Origin: Anagrus nilaparvatae
Taxonomy: Eukaryota; Arthropoda; Insecta; Hymenoptera; Mymaridae
Direction of reading: 5' to 3'
Length of the DNA stretch: 64,000 nucleotides
NCBI GenBank assembly: GCA_022575985.1
Contig: JAKSXM010000237.1
Span: 6,280,501 to 6,344,500 of the forward strand
Shown here: positions 46,976 through 59,309 of the stretch, one piece after another
Position numbering within the stretch: position 1 is the first letter of the stretch
Layout of the letters: each line of letters starts with the position of its first letter
Made by a program: the position numbers and the translations under genes
Notes under the pieces: model-generated
Told to the model about the DNA's origin: nothing
The model's database searches: none
What the model saw: the letters and a program-made list of their open reading frames with translations, nothing else

Positions 46976-48190
46976 ATGTTAGTTGCTTTCATTGTTTTTA
47001 ACATTCTATTTTGTAAGTTTGCAAGAGGCTTAAGAACATTATTATATGCCCCACCTCAAGCAATAATGCCATAAAAGGTAAGATTTTGGAATAGAGCAAA
47101 ATAAATCATACGTAAGACGTTTGTAGATGTATATGAGGACATTTTTTTTAAGTAAAAAAATTAAATATCTGGTGCGCTTTACTGTCGAGAGAATATAATA
47201 ATCCCATTTTAAAAAACAATCGAAAATAATGCCCAAATATATACAATGATCAATTCTAGTTACGTTGTCAGTTCCAATTTGTATGTCTATATTTTTAAGA
47301 ATGCTATTTTTATAAGCCCCATGTGTTACAAATACAGTTTTCTCAATATTTAGAGAAAGCCAATTTGCATTTAACCATTGATACACAGTATTAAAAACAT
47401 TGGACATCTTTCTACTTACTGAATCCAAAGATTTATCGCTACAAATTATAGCTGTGTCATCAGCATATGAAACAATTATTTCATCAGGAAGAGTATTAAA
47501 AATATCATTGATGTATAAGATAAAGAGTAGAGGGCCTAGTACGGTGCCTTGAGGCACTACAAGATTAACAGTTAAATAGTCATTCTTTATGTTATTAACA
47601 ATAACACTTTGTTTTCTGTTACTTAGATAATCTATTATTAGGTTTAGGATAACCCTAAAACCGTACTTAAAAAGTTTATGGAAAAGTATTTTGTAATTAA
47701 TAGTATCAAAGGCTTTCGCCAAATCTAAATAAGTAACAATTGTAGGGAGACTGTGATCGATATTACTGTACAAGATATTAGTAATATAAGCCAGAACCTC
47801 TTTAGTACCGATGCTCTTCCTGAAGCCAAATTGCCTTTTTGACAGTATGTTATTTTTATTTATGAAATTATTCATTCTTACGTGCACTACTTTTTCAAAA
47901 ATTTTAGCGAGATAAGATATTAGTGAGATTGGCCTATAATTTGTAGTGTGATAAGTATCACTATTTTTATATATTGGTATTATATTTGCAGTTTTAAGGC
48001 ATTAAAAATGTATTCTAAAGGTTTTATTATAAAGTTAGATAAATTTTTTATAATATTCATGCTTAAATTATCTGCACTACCGGCTTTATTAGGCATTTTG
48101 GTTATAATAGATATTATTTCTTTGGATGTAGTAGGATTTAAGTAAAAAGTATTATTACATTATTTTACTAAATTGTAACTTATCTTTTCG
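46976..48190 (-). pseudogene. Jockey-like LINE, reverse transcriptase portion
   Basis: Minus strand. The upstream part (about 48160-47890) has a decayed NPTTSKEIISII...MNIIKNL block. The open stretch 47887-47042 has QFGFRKSIGTKE, TYLDLAKAFDTINYK (catalytic Asp), VPQGTVLGPLLF and SYADDTA (Asp pair). After a frameshift, FYGIIAWGGAYNNVLKPL follows near 47070-47020 and runs into the R1-like insertion. It shares family features with the LINE at 5844-7367, but neither is active. Its 5' end near 48.2 kb abuts an integrase-type pseudogene. Confidence 0.85.
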
Positions 48191-48233
48191 TTTCTTATTT
48201 TATTTGCTAGTTAATACAACTTGCGGTTATACA

Positions 48234-49329
48234 TTAATTTTTGTTGTTACAAGGCATACTACTATGACACCTTGAATTACAAAGTCTGTCATTTTTGCAA
48301 CAACTACATTTTTTCGTTGCACATTTAGATTTACAAGAACATTTTACCATGCCTTGTCCTATGCGATTCTGAGTTGTCGCAATGGTGCGTTAAGGCAATT
48401 GTATAGTGGGTATACTTGCTACATCAATTAATTTTTCTTGGTAAATAGTGAATTGATTGCGGGAATATAGTTGTTTAAGAATCCTATCACGAGTACCTAT
48501 TTTTAAAAATCCTTCACTTCTCTCCATTACCAGTCCTAAAATGTTTTTTGCATCTGCCTTACCTCGATCGACAGCTGGGACAAGTATTCGAACTGTATAC
48601 CCGATTTTTATCTCGAAAAACCGACTGTTCGAATAGTCTAACATTTTTTTAGCCTGGCTTTCTAAGTCTCTTAATGCTCTATACCTTTCGCTAGTAATAT
48701 TTACTTAACGAAAGCCTAAGAAACCAAGCATACCTTTTTTTTGCGCACATATTATGTAGAAGATTTAGGCATTCATTACATTTAGTGATTTCATGGAAAA
48801 TTTTGTTGCAGTCGATGAAGTCTGAAGCTATTTCTGCAGAATTTTTTACTTCTTCTACTTCTGCATCTTCTTCTTCTGAATTATTTACTGCTTCTTCTGA
48901 ATTGACGCCATCAAAATTGTACATTTGATTTAAAGCGTTTAAAAATATTTGAATATCTTCAATTTTTACATTCTTATATTTCCTAATAATTTCTTTTCTC
49001 ATCCTATCTCTACCTTCGTGCCCTATTGTTACATGCATCTCAAAAAGAATGTCAAAAAAAATTTCTACATAGCAATAATATTTTGTCGGTCTTTCATCCT
49101 TAATTGGCACTATAACTTTTACAATGCTATCTACTTTTGCAGTGTCATAATGTTGTTATAACCAGTAATGTCTTGATTTTTTATTAGTGGTCATTAACTT
49201 AGATTTTTTTACTTCTAAAATTAACTCATCATATTTTTCCTTTGATAACTTGACACTATTTTCTGCACATTTACGGCTAATTAATTCCTCAAATTTCTCT
49301 TTCATCGACAATTTTTTTTCTCGGTTCAT
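48234..49329 (-). pseudogene. KRBA2-like integrase-type transposon gene, core deleted
   Basis: Minus strand from ATG 49329-49327. The N-terminus (MNREKKLSMKEKFEELISR) is followed by KSRHYWL and a stop, then FDILFEMHVTIGHEGRDRM and RKYKNV, like the H-x-GHGGRDRM zinc-finger region that precedes a DDE integrase. A Glu-rich stretch and C-x2-C...H-x2-C follow. The C-terminal part has VRILVPAVDRGKADAKNILG and ends in the GQG...CSC...CNSRCH...CNNK tail (stop 48234-48236). The catalytic DDE core is not visible between these parts. The superfamily assignment (Ginger-related) is from memory. Confidence 0.6.
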
Positions 49330-51296
49330 TATTGTTACATATAATTAACTGCACGAGAGTCAAATAGAGACTAGTAGAGAGATTGTAGCTCGTTATGTTC
49401 AAAAATTTATTTACATAAACATTTAATTATATTAACAATAATAATCTTATAACCATTACAACAACAAGCACAAATTATGATGCTATATATGTTTATTTTG
49501 TTTGGATTAAATACTTTTTCATTTTCTAGTAATTCTATAGAATTACTGATTATATACTTTTACTGCAACATGTATATTTGGAAAAAAATATGGGGTATAC
49601 CCGTCTAAATTTAATATTTTCTTATCCAATTTATGAAAAATTAAATTTTATTTCCGGTTTGAAAAACGAATTTTGTTCATTTTTGAATCACAGCATAAAA
49701 AAATACATTTTTGAAGCTACATTATTCGGCCTATAACTCATTGGACTCTTAAAGAACAAATTAAATTTCAACTTATATCTCTTATCACTTTGAATCAATG
49801 ATAATACTTTTTATAATAAATAATGCACTGCGTGAAACAATGTAACTCAAAAATATAATATTAAACGGGTTCACTAATTGTAAGTAGACTTGTACAATAT
49901 GTGAGATTCTATATAATACAAGAAATGCTATAAGTCATATGCTGGATTATTAATTGTTATTATCCTTTTTTTGAGATAACAAAAATAATCCAAATAAATG
50001 ACAGAATTGCACGTATTGTGTAAAAATTTTTAGGCTCGATCACCTTATGTATATAATAGTTATACATATAAGTTTCTCAGGTCCAAAAATGGAAAAGTCT
50101 TAGAAATGTTTAATCCTAATGGATATTTCTAACGGGTAATAAGAAAATTGATTTTGAGAAAGATATATTAGATATGATTGTTGAAATAAACTTTTTTAAA
50201 TTATCCAACTCGTAAAGTTGTGACACCTGAAAAGTTAAAAACTTATGGAAAAATTAAAAAAGCTGCAAGTGCTCATTGTAGTCAATAAATTATGTTGTAA
50301 GCACTAGAAGCATGTGATATCGTTACTACCAAAATAGATGCTATCTAGCAACAGTCAAGTACAGCATACTCGTTAAAATGATGCAAATGCATTAGTTGAT
50401 AACTTGAGAATTCTAGTAGTAGAAAGGTAAGCTGGAAATAATAGCCATAATAATAAAATTCACACAATCATAGAAGAACTGCGAGAAACAGGAATTATAT
50501 ATTAGTGTATAATTTAAAAATTTCTTCATTTTAAATATGACCGTCGATGTATTCGTCTTTTAGAGAAAAATGTGCACGTGGAACTCTTAAAATTTAACTG
50601 AAAGACGAGACTACAACATTGAAAAAAAATTTCAAGACCAAGTTGCAGACGCTACCAATAATTTATTTGAATATTCTCTGAGATAAATTGGTTATTAAAT
50701 CATTCGCATTAATAAGAGAATTTCAAAGTAGTAAGTCATTATAAATATTGAGTAGTATGAGTGAAGATATGCAGAATAAACAAATATGCATATTATTTAT
50801 TATTTTTATATATTTTTTCATCGTATTTCAAAAAATATACATTTCTCTCACTTCAACATTTATAATATTTTTTCTTCCAAGTAAGATTAATAAAATTTTT
50901 CATTTTTTTGGACCAGAAAAAGAATACTTCAAAAAGCTTTTTACCATCCGAGCAAGGATTGGCTTCGCCTTAGATAGAATCTAATCTTCGCCACAGGTAC
51001 AATATAAGCCATTCTTTCTTTGCTTTCTTAATTGAAATTGTCTCATTTATGTAATAATTTTACTAAAGCCATAAATATACTATTAATAAAGAAGAGAAAC
51101 CGATGGGTTAAAACATTTTAAAAAATTTTGATCCAAAAAAATTTAATTTAAACATTTCTTTATTTAAGTTTAAATTTTTAACATCTGGTCTTATGGATAA
51201 ATATGTAAAAATAAATTGCGACCTTTTCCAGACTAATATTTTTTATTAATTTATAAAATACAATATTTCGAGCCAATATTCGAATATTTCAGTAAT
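49330..51296. other. AT-rich non-coding stretch
   Basis: No confident gene. 49530-49575 carries TTCTATAGAATTACTGATTA followed by TATACTTTTACT, also seen at about 35440-35475, suggesting a shared short repeat. Confidence 0.5.
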
Positions 51297-52355
51297 AATC
51301 TGCAATTCTTAGCAGATCTAGTCATCCAAGATCTTGCAGAAAAAGTTTTAACCTCTTATAATGAACATATCCTTTCATATTCAAGATACGTAGATGAATC
51401 ATTTATGATATTAAACAAAGAAAAAATTCTAGAAGTTTTGGACTCTTTCAAAAATTTTGATCTCAATATAAAATTTAATTTTGAGTTGGAAAATAATGAA
51501 CAGCTAAATTTTTTAGACATTCTTGTTATTATATATAAAAATCAATCCGTATCAACAGATATTTATAAAAAACCTACTTTTTCTGGCCGTTACTTAAATT
51601 TCGCTTCGAACCATTCTCACTGTACAAAAATTGGTATTATCAAAAACCCTTTACATTAAATAGACAATCTTTCTAGTCCAAAATTGCATGAAAAAAACTT
51701 AAAAATTTTCAAAAAAGATCTTGTCCTTAACAGTTATCCCACTAAATTTATCAATAACCAATTTAATAATTTTTTCAACAAACTTAATAAACCTTCCACA
51801 GGTGATAACAATATCAATAATGACAACACTGAATCTGAGCCTGAAACTTATAATTACAAAAATACCATTGTTTTACCTCTCATCCCTAAAATCTCAAAAA
51901 AATTACAATACACTTTGCAGAAAAAATGTAACATCAAAACAGTTTTTAGAACTCCTTTCAAACTAAATAAAATAATAAAAACTGGCAAAGACTGTTTAAA
52001 AAAGTGCAATAATAAAAATTTAGTTTATAAAATCAACTGCAAGCATTGTCCTAAGACTTATGTAGGCCAAACAAAACGTTTACTAAAAACTAGATCCATT
52101 GAACATGAAAAAAATATCAAATTATCTAGTAAATGCCACAATGTTATTAGTAAACACGTCTTAAAAACCAACAAAGAAAATGAATTTGAATATGACAACA
52201 TTTAAATTTTACACAGAGAGTCTAATTTCCACAAAAGATCTTTTTCTGAAACTGTTCATATACAGAAAAACATCACTAATGCAACCAACAAAAAATCTGA
52301 TTGTGAAAATCTTGCTGATTCATACAATGTCATTATTGATCAAATATCATAAACC
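51297..52355 (+). pseudogene. Penelope-like element: RT C-terminus and GIY-YIG endonuclease
   Basis: One plus frame with in-frame stops at 51657-51659 and 52203-52205. The left part has LADLVIQDLAEK and SRYVDESFMIL (the RT active-site motif, usually YVDD, here YVDE), then NEQLNFLDI and a KPTFSGRYLNFASNH block typical of Penelope RT ends. The right part has SPKLHEKNL, then a CLKKC and NLVYKINCKHCPKTYVGQT segment with KTRSIEHE, the GIY-YIG nuclease with its Cys pairs. The YVDE change and the stops make it dead. The RT 5' half is missing. Confidence 0.85.
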
Positions 52356-53364
52356 ATTGATTGGACTTTTCTCTTAATCTTCTTAAACATGTCCAGCTCT
52401 ATGTGTGTGGGAGTGTGTCATCATTTCATTTTTATATAGTCTATTAAAAAATTTGAATATATTAATAAACTATACGTATTATAAATTTTGGCGGCTCGTT
52501 AGATTTATTTAAATTTATTATACAATTTGAAATCGCTGTAATACTTTAAAGTGATTTATTCACCTACATCTGGGGGGTTTGATAGGGTTGTTGGGGTAGC
52601 TAAGATAAAAACTAAGATGATGAGTGAATTCTGACTTTAAAACTTTTGTAAAAAATTAAATATTTATTCTCTGTTAAAACTAAAATATTCAGCCTCTGGA
52701 ACATTTTTACATGTCTAAACATACTTTCATTTTACAGTATTCATATTTAAACTTTTATGAATTGTTGTACTGTAAAGAGAGAGAAAGATGTCTTTTTATT
52801 AGTGTGCGTGTGTAATACATGCGCTTAAGGACCACGTTTTATTTACTTACCGAACCGGCTGCCCCGTGGCCACCGGTTTCGAGTTTCACGGCACGCATGC
52901 GCTTGCTCTCTTTCTGCCGAACTCTTGAACGGCAAACATCGTGCCTTACATAACCTCATCATTCTTTTTATACAAAACGTGCTTCTTTACTGCATTAATC
53001 TTCAATATTCTTTTTGATTCATTGAAATTAAATAAATATCATTTTCAAGTGGAATTCACAAACCATTTTATTATTTTCATAATTCAATCGAATACTTTCC
53101 TGTCAAAAAAATCGAGAAAAATTCATTAACAGCCTTGTTGGCCGGTTTAGCCCGGTTGGGGTAGCTGGGGCAAAATCTGAGGTTGTAGAGTAAATTTTGA
53201 CTTTAGATTCGTTTTTAGGTCATCGAAAAACTTACCTGTAGGTAGGTTTAGTTCCAGGATGAGAACTTTTTTTTTGTGTAGCTGTGTAATATTCACTTTT
53301 AATAATGTAGTGAAATTATTATTGAAAGTGAATTTTAAATTTAATTATACTTTCGCTGTTCATA
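52356..53364. repeat. Non-coding stretch including a dispersed repeat (52745-53130)
   Basis: 52745-53130 resembles 17945-18350 (GTACTGTAAAGAGAGAGAAAG, AGGACCACGTTTT, CAAGTGGAATTCACA). The location just after a Penelope element raises the possibility that it belongs to a PLE or LTR terminus. The rest is AT-rich. Confidence 0.45.
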
Positions 53365-53395
53365 TCTTAATACTATATATATTTGAAAATTTATT

Positions 53396-53427
<32 letters not shown>

Positions 53428-56340
53428 CACTCATCACGCAAGAACCGCCGAACCAATTGGCATGAAACCGGTGTCAAAATAAAGATAAAAAGTCTGCGGG
53501 TGACATAGGCTCTATATTTTCTGATTAGCTGTCGTAGTTTTTGAGATATTTAATTTTTAGTATTTTTGAACTTGATAACATTTTTTAAAAATGTTAACAA
53601 AAATTGAAATATCTCGAGACTATCGAAAAATTTAGCTATCGCACTTCATAGTATTCGATTCAGCACTAATTTTTACGTATTCTCTGAAATTTTTATTCAA
53701 AACGGAGGTATCTTTAAAATTTTATAAAATATTTTTAAAGCTAGTAAAAAAATTTTTTTCATTTTTTTATTTTTATGGTATTTCTAATCATTTATTTGTG
53801 GGTATGTGTATATTATAATGTAATTCATATTCTATATTAAAATGTAATTTATGCGTACTTAGTTAAATTTTTATTAAAAACGTACGTTGCTTTAAAATTA
53901 AAAAAAAAAAAAAAATAAAATTTTTTACTATATATTATATATATTCAACTCAAAGAGCATCTCGGAATATTAGGGGAAAATCTGCACCGGAATGAAATCT
54001 AAAAAACCTTTTGCAGATTGTTTATACATAAAAAAAAAATAACTTCCCCGTTGGAATTTTGCAGCCAGCTGCCCATTATGGGGCAGGGGGGAAAAAACGT
54101 GCTTTTTGTCTCTTTTTTTTTCAAAAATCGTTCAAAAATTCATATCTCTGGTTCCTTAGTACCAAAATAGGTCTAAATGGTCTTAAAATATTTGTCTTCG
54201 ATACCGCTTTCACATAAAAAAGTCAAAAAATAATTTTGCCTACTTTAGGAACCCTTAAATTCAAAAATACTGAAGACTAACATTAAAAATTTTACTTTAA
54301 AATTCAATTATTTTGCTATATCAAAAATAACCTCTCTGGAAAATTTATATGTTTTTTGTCTATCAAATAGCTTTAAAACGAGACTGGTTAGAGCAAATTT
54401 GAGCCGCGGAAACCGTCAGAATTTCAAAAAAACCAAACTTTTTTATGGGGTTTTTTTGAAGATAACAAGGGGATTGTCAACTGTTCGGGAATACGATTTG
54501 CTTCTAACTTTCAAAACAGGTTGTGGTAGTTGAGAAAACATCCTATATACCCTCAGTTTACCTGAATTGGCCTCCTGGTCCTAGAAATTAGACCCTATAG
54601 CAGGGTTATATGCTATATAAGATAGGACTTTTTAAGCTATCTTCTAAATGACACTGCTACCTTGTAATTGAACCAAATAACTTCCAGTTAAACTCATTTT
54701 TTTTGAGTATTTATCACCTTTTGAGCCCCGTAAACCGCATTTTTTTATCAGTAATTCTCTTACCGTTATGGTCAGTAAACCAAATGAACATATTTGACCA
54801 AAAATGACCAATTTTTAAATTGCTGCAAAAATTGCAATTTTTGACTTAAATGGGTCTTATAGAACTCAAAATTTGCAAGCTCCTAGTTTTTAAAAGATTT
54901 TTACTCGTTCCTTTTGTTTGAGTTTTTTTTGTGATTTAGCTCAATAAAGATGGTATTTAAAATATTAGCGATTATTAAAATATCTTAAAGCGGAACTCTG
55001 ACTTTACAATTTTATATCTCGCAAACAATTGATCGAAAATAAACGATTGAAGAATTTTTAAAAACTAGGAGCTCGCACAAAAATTTTAAGTTCTAGAAGA
55101 TCCATTTAAGTCAAAAATTACAATTTTTGCAGCAATTTAAGAATTGGTCATTTTTGGCCAAATATGTTCATTTGGTTTACTGACCATAACGGTAAGAAAA
55201 TTACTGATAAAAAAATGCGGTTTACGAAGGTAAAAAGGTGATAAATACTCAAAAAAAATTAGACTAACCAGAAGATATTTGGTTCAAATACAAGGTAGAA
55301 GTGCCATTTAGAAGATAGCTTAAAAAGTCCTATCTTATATAGCATATAACCTTGCTATAGGGTCTAATTTCTAGGACCAGGAGGCCAATTCAGGTAAACT
55401 GAGGGTATATAGGATGTTTCCTTAACTACCACAACCTGTTTTGAAAGTTAGAAGCAAATCGTATTCCCAAACAGTTGACAATCCCCTTGTTATCTTCAAA
55501 AAAACCCCATAAAAATGTTTGGTTTTTTTGAAATTTTGACGGTTTCCGCGGCTCAAATTTGCTATAACCGGTCTCGTTTTAAAGCTATTTGATAGACAAA
55601 AAACATATAAATTTTCCAGAGAGGTTATTTTTGATATAGCAAAATAATTGAATTTTAAAGTAAAATTTTTAATGTTAGTCTTCAGTATTTTTCAATTTAA
55701 GGGTTCCTTAAGTGGGCAAAATTATTTTTTGACTTTTTTACGTGAAAGCGGTATCAAAGACAAACATGTTAAGACCATTTAGACCTATTTTGGTACTAAG
55801 GAACCAGAGTTATGAATTTTTGAAAAATAAGAGACAAAAGGCTCGTTTTTGCCCCCCCTGCCCCATGATGGGCAGCTGGGGGCAAAATTCCAACGGGCAA
55901 GTTATTTTTTTTTATGTATAAACAATCTGCAAAAGGTTTTTTAGATTTCATTCCGGTGCAGATTTTCCCCTAATATTCCGGGACGCTCTTTTAGGGTATA
56001 GTTTGGGTTGATAAAAAAGTCCCTCAGCCAAAGTTTTAGTCCTCTAGCACCTCATGGGCCCGAAATATGCCTGTTCAAAGGTCCAAAAATAGCCTGATCT
56101 GTCCCATTTTCAAAATTACACCATTCCTTTGAATTTATTACAAATTTTATCTTATTGGTAACATTTGAACTGGTAAAAGGTATACATTAAGAAAAAAATT
56201 TGAGCTTATTTCAAGGCGTTAATTTTTTTTGACATTGATATATATTTTGGACAATAACAACATGATAATAATAAAAAATCAATAACAACAACACCGGGAA
56301 TAGATCAGGGGGGCGGAGCCCCTCCTCACACCTATGCTAG
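53365..56340 (+). mobile_element. Helitron-like element carrying a 2-kb palindrome
   Basis: Starts TCTTAATACTATATATATTT after host A, followed by (GTCT)n and the family body (53430-53760). It ends with a GC hairpin (GGGGGGCGGAGCCCC), then ACACCTATGCTAG at 56340 before host T. A 5' TC, 3' hairpin, CTAG and A/T insertion site fit Helitrons. There is no Rep-helicase. The palindrome at 53945-56010 is either captured or inserted. Confidence 0.6.
53945..56010. mobile_element. Palindromic foldback, 2.07 kb
   Basis: 53945-54970 is the inverse of 54985-56010 with few interruptions and an axis near 54975. Examples: ATATTAGGGGAAAATCTGCA at 53968 with its inverse near 55970, and AACCTCTCTGGAAAATTTAT near 54330 with its inverse near 55615. 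Its inner 600 bp (AAAATGACCAATTTTTAAAT, GGTTTACTGACCATA) is a diverged version of the cores at 4.8-5.3 kb and 20.95-21.45 kb. No protein is encoded. Confidence 0.85.
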
Positions 56341-56840
56341 TACAAAAATATATACATCCACGCGACTTACACCCACGTGGTTGCGAACAAAAAAATATGG
56401 ACGCTTATGTCTTTGGACCCATGTGATTTACTCTTACTATTATTAACAACGCAAATAAGAAAAAAAATGTAAAAGAAGTGAGGCGGTACACCCAGGGGGT
56501 TTATAGTCTAGTCTCTTTCATCCTACAACTATGGGATATACTGTACCAAGGTTGATTAAAATAAGTAGACTGATTTTATTAAAAAAAATAATATAATAAA
56601 AAATATCTTTTATTTAAAATAATAATAAAGTTCTACTTTGTGTATAATATTTCTAGTAAATTGTCTTTTAAATTTTTTAACAATCTTGATTTCACTTATA
56701 ATTACAAAACTTTTCATTATTAATTTAAAATATAAAAATATTTATTGAATCAAAAATTATGCATAAATATAAAAATAAAACTTATAAGAAAAAATAATAT
56801 AAGCATAAGCGTTGTTTTCGGCCAAGGCGACCAACTTAAT
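56341..56840. other. AT-rich non-coding stretch
   Basis: No gene or named element recognised. Confidence 0.5.
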
Positions 56841-56849
56841 CTAAATGTG

Positions 56850-59095
56850 CCACTCCAAAAGCCCAAGAGGATTGACGGTGTCGAAAGGATAACCTTCTCA
56901 ACGGCGTCCCAACTTGGTAAACTTCCAAGAGGAAAAATACCGAAGCCAGAAGGTATACTGGTAGGAAGAGAGGGAGAGGGAGAGCAAGTTGGGGAACTAG
57001 GAAGTGGTGGTGTAGGACATGGGGGCGGAAAAAAGAAAAAAATCTTGCACAAAAAGAACCATAATGGTTTTCCATATGATAAACCAAATGATTAACCATA
57101 AGGTATATTATTGACCCAAAAATGTTAGTTGAATATTTTCCGATTTTCCAAGATGGCGGAACAGAAAATATAAGAAATTGAATTTTCTTCATTTCCTGGG
57201 GAATTTTCGAAGATGACAAAAACGTTTTTATAAAAAAAAAATTTTTTACCCCAACATATTTTCTAATTTTCAAAGATGGTGGAACAAAAAACATTAAAAA
57301 AGTAAGTTTCTTTATCTAGTGTAGAAAGTTCCCTTTAATATGTTATTTGTCTGCCATCTTGGAAATTAGCAAATATTGGGGTGACATCCATCTAGGAAAT
57401 ATTTTGGGATGAAGAAGTGAATATTTGCATTCAAAAAAACATTTTTCTCAACCTTAAAAACCCAAAAATATTTTAAAAAGTAAAAAGTAATTTAAAAATT
57501 ATGAATTTCTATTATGTTTTTTGGTCCTTCAACTTGGAAAATCAGAAGACATAATGGGGTGCATATGTTCATAAACATTTTTCTAAACCTTCACCTCCCC
57601 CAGGAAATGCGGAAAATCTACTTTTTTGTATTTTTTATTCCGCCATCTTGTAAAATTGGATAATATGTTGGTATAAAAAAATAAAAATTTTCCTCTATGA
57701 AAACGTTTCTCTCATACTCAAAAATCCCCAAGTAATGTAAAAAGTTCATTTTATTATATTATTTGGTCTGGAATATTATTTCCATATTGGAAAATTGAAA
57801 AATATAGTGGGGTGAAATATGAATATTTTCATCAATAAAAACGTTTTTCTTAAGGGGTCCTGCGCTTTCAATTTTTTCCGATAATCAAAAATTTTTTTTT
57901 CTCTTTATCTTATAAAAAAAATATTCAAAATTATGATAAAGAAGGTTTTATGTAGATATGTTGAATAAAAAAAATTTTAAAGAAGAAATTTGATAAAAAA
58001 TATACCGTATATTATACATACAAAGAAACTTTTAACACGTTTATCTTGAAGCCTACTTTTTTAAATTTGTCCGACTGATTAAAAGAAATCTACTCCTCCG
58101 ATTTCATTTTTTTTTAAATCTTTTTAATATCTAATTAGGATGGCATTAAACTACGGAAAAGTTAATTGGGCTATTTTTAAAAATTTCACAGTGGGGAGAG
58201 TGTCCGAAAACGAGGGTGATTTTGACAAAATTTTTTTTTTTTATTGTAACTTTTTTAATTTTCAATATTTTTCCTTTTCCTTAGTTTAATGCCAAGTTTA
58301 GGGCATGCAGAAAAACATGATTTTTTTTTTTTTTTTTTAAGATGAACCTGGGCGGCTGAATCAGTCGGACAACTTTTTTTATTTTTTTTTCATCGCTTCA
58401 TTCAGCGCCATCTTTCAAGTACTTAATGTACATAAAAATTATAAAAAAAAGGAGGGTTGCCTAATAATGTACAAAATCAATAAAAAAAAATTTTTCAAAT
58501 AGCTAAAGCAACTTTTTTTTTATGACCACTCAAAATTTCCTCGAAATTATAGCATTTGAAAGCGCAAGACCCCTTAACCTCAAAAACCCAACAGATAATG
58601 CAGAAACTTGCTTTGTTAATGCTTTTAGATCCGCCATCTTGGAAAATCGGAAAATATTCAAATAACATTTTTGGGTCAATGATATACCTTATGGTTAACC
58701 ATTTGGTTTTTCATATGGAAAACCATTATTGTTCTTTTTGTGCGAGATTTTTTTCTTTTTTCCGCCCCCGTGTCCTACACCACCACTGCCTAGTCCACCA
58801 ACTTGCTCTCCCTCTCCCTCTCTCCCTATCAGTATACCTTCCGGCTTCGGTAGAAAAATAATATTAAAGAGTGGATAATTAACCCAAAAAGTAGTATCAT
58901 TGAGTGAGCCAAGGGGATTGGCTATTCAAGAGAATAACCAGCTTGAAGTGTTCCAGCTCGGTAATCTGCTAAAAGGAAAATAGCGAAGGGTGGGTAACCA
59001 ACCCTTAGTGAAGTGTCACTCGGGAGTGCCAAGAGTATTCCTGATTCGAGAGGATATCCAACTCGAAGACATCCCAGCAAAAAGACACATTTTAG
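56850..59095. repeat. Composite inverted repeat with degenerate internal tandem units
   Basis: 56936-57190 is the inverse of 58617-58856, sharing GGCGGAAAAAAGAAAAAAAT, the GAGAGGGAGAGGGAGAGCAA stretch and CATATG-containing text. Between them, degenerate units of about 170 bp recur with CCGCCATCTTGGAAAAT or its inverse and AAACGTTTTTCTCAACCTT. Outside the arms, GCCAAG(A/G)GGATTG...GAATAACC units occur at about 56860, 58910 and 59027 in direct orientation. The apparent open frames across the arms are not protein-like. Confidence 0.6.
57854..58573. mobile_element. TTAA-flanked MITE (piggyBac- or Kolobok-type)
   Basis: TTAA occurs at 57850-57853 and 58574-58577, next to GGGGTCCTGCGCTTTCAA and the inverse TTGAAAGCGCAAGACCCC. 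Joining the outer sides restores the surrounding unit's TTTTTCTTAACCTCAAAAAC pattern, confirming the insertion. There is no transposase. Confidence 0.8.
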
Positions 59096-59309
59096 AAACA
59101 TGGATGGTAAATATGTTGTAAGGCTCCCATTTAAAATTATTGACATCTAAAATTTACAGTTTCCTGGTTGTTATGCAGTAGAAAAAAATTTGCTTCTAAA
59201 AATCGAGAAACGTTTCTTAACTTATCCTTTTAGTAAATTGTGGGAGAAACTGGTCATATGTCAAAAACAACGGTCTTTTCAGATTGTGACAAGCCTTCTC
59301 TCTTGACAA

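Noticed and set aside
56745..57294. Open frames on both strands (100-152 codons)
   Set aside because: They span inverted-repeat arms with purine/pyrimidine tracts and do not resemble a protein; the mirrored arm at 58556-58861 produces a similar frame.
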